A stretch of 64,000 nt of DNA from Burkholderia glumae LMG 2196 = ATCC 33617 (GTDB taxonomy: Bacteria; Pseudomonadota; Gammaproteobacteria; Burkholderiales; Burkholderiaceae): contig NZ_CP009434.1 in NCBI RefSeq assembly GCF_000960995.1, positions 372,001 through 436,000 on the forward strand, read 5' to 3'. How positions within the stretch are numbered: the first letter of the stretch is position 1; each line of letters begins with the position of its first letter. Below the pieces are notes generated by a model. That model was not told the origin of the DNA. It searched no databases and saw nothing but the letters and a program-made list of their open reading frames with translations. Both the position numbers and the translations under genes were made by a program. Shown here piece after piece: positions 62,171 to 64,000 of the stretch.

Positions 62171-64000
62171 GCCCGTCCGCGACCACGGCGCGCCGCTCAC
62201 GGCCGCAGCCGCCGTCGCCGCCGGCCGCGACTTCATCGAACTGAGCGCCGGCCCGTCCGGCGTGTTCTGGACCGAATACGACCCCGCCGACGCGATGTGC
62301 CGGATCTGGCGTGCGCGCCACGGCTCGATCGAGCGCGTGAGCCCGGACGGCTTCAGCGCGCGCGGGCGCGTCTACGAGTACGGCGGCGGGGCGTTCTGCG
62401 TGGCGGGCGACTGGGTGGCGTTCGTCAACGAGCGCGACCAGCGCATCTACCGCTTCTCCCCCGGCAGCGCCGCCGCGCCCGAGCCGCTGAGCGCCGAGGG
62501 TTTGCGCTACGGCGACCTGCGCGCCTCGCACGGGCGGATCCTGGCCGTGGAGCAGGACGGCGAGACGCACCGGCTCGTGTCGATCGGCCTGCACGACGGC
62601 AGGCGCGAGCTGCTCGCCGAGGGCGCCGATTTCTACGCGTCGCCGGTATCGAGCGCCGACGGTGCGCGGCTCGCCTGGATCGAATGGCAGCATCCGCACC
62701 AGCCGTGGACGGCCACCCAGCTCGTGCTGCGCGAGACCGGGCCGGACGGGCGGCCGGCCGCGCCGCGCGTGGTGGCCGGGGCGGCGCACGACGAGGCGCT
62801 GCAGCAGCCGGCCTTCGATCGCGACGGCCGGCTGGTCTGCCTGGGCGATCGCGGCAACTTCTGGCAGCCGTGGCGGCTCGAGGGCGAGCGCTTGGTGCCC
62901 TTGCCGGCCGCGGCCGGCGACCATGCCGCCGCGCCGTGGCAGCTCGGCGCCCGCAGCTGGCTGCCGCTCGACGACGGCACCGTGTTCGCGAGCTGGTTCG
63001 ACGAGGGCTGGGGCCGGCTCGGCGTCTACGCGGCCGACGGCACGCTCACGCCGCTCGCGCCCGGCTACACCCTGTTTCACCATCTCGCCGCCGACGCGAC
63101 GCATCTGTACTGCGTGGCCGCCTCGCCCAACTGCCCGGCCGCGATCCTCGCGATCGACCGGCGCGATCATCGCGTCAGCGTGCTGCGGGAGGTGGCCGCG
63201 TCGATTCCGGCCGAGCGCATCACGCAGCCGCGCGCGCTGCGCTTCCCGAGCGGCGACGGCCAGGCCTATGGCTACCTGTACCTGCCCGATGCGGCGACCG
63301 AGGCCGGCGCGGGCGAGCCGCCGCCGGTGATCGTGTTCGCGCACGGCGGCCCGACCGCGGCGCTGTATCCGGTGTTCAGCCCGCGCCACGAGTACTGGGT
63401 GCAGCGCGGCTTCGCGATCGTGCTGCTCAACTATCGCGGCAGCACCGGCTATGGCCGCGCGTTCCGGCAGGCGCTGCACCTGGCCTGGGGCGTGGCCGAC
63501 GTCGACGACGCCTGCGCCGTGGTCGCCCACCTGGCCGGGCAGGGCCTCGTCGATGCGCGGCGCGCGTTCATCCGCGGCGGCAGCGCGGGCGGCTTTACCG
63601 TGCTCAACGCGCTGGCGTTGCGCGACGTGTTCCGTGGCGGCGCGAGCCTCTACGGCGTCAGCGACCCGTTGCAGCTCGACGCCCATACCCACAAGTTCGA
63701 GGCACGCTACCTGCGCTGGCTGATCGGCGATCCGGTGGCCGACCGAGAGCGCTATCTGGCGCGCACGCCGCTCGCGCATGCCGATGCGATCCGCGCGCCG
63801 GTGATCTTCTTCCAGGGCGAGCTCGACGTCGTGGTGACGCCGGACCAGACGCGCAGCATGGTCGCCGCGCTCAAGGCCAACGGCGTGCCCAACGAGGTCC
63901 ATTACTACGCCGACGAGCGGCACGGCTTTCGCCACGCCGCGAACCAGGCCCATGCGCTCGAAGCCGAGTACGCGTTCTACCGGCGCATCCTGGACGGGGA
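62139..64000 (+). CDS. S9 family prolyl-oligopeptidase-like peptidase (3' end outside window)
   Basis: Alpha/beta-hydrolase peptidase with a beta-propeller N-terminal part; 620 residues are present and the frame is open at the edge. Catalytic Ser482 is in RGGSAGGF, Asp in QGELDVVVTP and His in DERHGFRHA. Its first 32 bases overlap pqqE, so it is translated as part of the pqq operon. No PqqF-type zinc protease occurs in the window, so this enzyme could process the cross-linked PqqA, a step still poorly settled. S9 peptidases are found in several pqq clusters. Confidence 0.9.
   Translation, partial: MPENPADSSLEPVRDHGAPLTAAAAVAAGRDFIELSAGPSGVFWTEYDPADAMCRIWRARHGSIERVSPDGFSARGRVYEYGGGAFCVAGDWVAFVNERDQRIYRFSPGSAAAPEPLSAEGLRYGDLRASHGRILAVEQDGETHRLVSIGLHDGRRELLAEGADFYASPVSSADGARLAWIEWQHPHQPWTATQLVLRETGPDGRPAAPRVVAGAAHDEALQQPAFDRDGRLVCLGDRGNFWQPWRLEGERLVPLPAAAGDHAAAPWQLGARSWLPLDDGTVFASWFDEGWGRLGVYAADGTLTPLAPGYTLFHHLAADATHLYCVAASPNCPAAILAIDRRDHRVSVLREVAASIPAERITQPRALRFPSGDGQAYGYLYLPDAATEAGAGEPPPVIVFAHGGPTAALYPVFSPRHEYWVQRGFAIVLLNYRGSTGYGRAFRQALHLAWGVADVDDACAVVAHLAGQGLVDARRAFIRGGSAGGFTVLNALALRDVFRGGASLYGVSDPLQLDAHTHKFEARYLRWLIGDPVADRERYLARTPLAHADAIRAPVIFFQGELDVVVTPDQTRSMVAALKANGVPNEVHYYADERHGFRHAANQAHALEAEYAFYRRILDG

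Noticed and set aside
1..64000. tRNA, rRNA, IS, prophage and CRISPR elements
   Set aside because: I looked for cloverleaf ends, transposase frames, terminal repeats and evenly spaced repeats by eye and found none convincing.

Overview
The window looks like a secondary chromosome of a Burkholderia sensu stricto species (roughly 70% G+C by eye). At the left edge is a parB/parA pair reading leftwards with three near-identical copies of a palindrome, TTTATGCGCATAAA. From memory this is the parS core of Burkholderia chromosome 2. Hopanoid, pqq and dense two-component genes also fit Burkholderia. I see no rRNA or tRNA genes, insertion sequences, prophage or CRISPR array. The species cannot be fixed by eye.

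Layout. 1-2.9 kb: partition genes, parS sites, an arsC-like gene and an origin-like gap with a perfect DnaA box, an AT-rich palindrome and two further palindromes. 2.9-7.7 kb: FMN reductase, a hybrid sensor kinase, an alpha/beta hydrolase and a small unknown gene. 7.9-20.1 kb: hopanoid functions (hpnD, shc, hpnG; then a divergent pair, hpnN-mlaA leftwards and hpnM rightwards). These are interrupted at 12.4-15.6 kb by a C45 amidase, a class III aminotransferase and a carboxymuconolactone decarboxylase-like gene that have their own strong promoter. 20.4-23.4 kb: a NarL-type two-component pair and a divergent OmpR-type regulator.

23.5-33.3 kb is a leftward signalling block: hybrid kinase, receiver, Hpt protein, STAS protein, periplasmic binding protein and a membrane PP2C phosphatase, several with overlapping starts and stops. 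It is followed by a small basic peptide gene whose stop overlaps the TTG start of a glycosyltransferase, and then a second glycosyltransferase. 33.3-34.2 kb is a gene-free, unusually AT-rich stretch with two clear inverted repeats.

34.2-54.7 kb can be read as a peptide uptake and handling route: TonB, ExbB, two ExbD and a TPR lipid- or periplasm-facing protein; a XRE-cupin regulator; a TonB-dependent receptor; a Yej-type peptide ABC importer; a TldD/TldE-type protease pair; two GNAT acetyltransferases; and an orphan RND efflux pump. From the importer to the pump the genes overlap or nearly touch. The substrate is unknown.

54.7-64 kb: a PBP1A-type peptidoglycan synthase with a long low-complexity tail, a 49-residue acidic peptide, a frameshifted CGNR zinc-finger relic, a DUF2164 gene, and pqqABCDE with an S9 peptidase running off the right edge. 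A strong UUCG-loop terminator sits between pqqA and pqqB. The most interesting items are the uptake/TldDE/GNAT operon, the binding-protein/PP2C/phosphorelay block, the peptide-glycosyltransferase pair and the origin-like gap.
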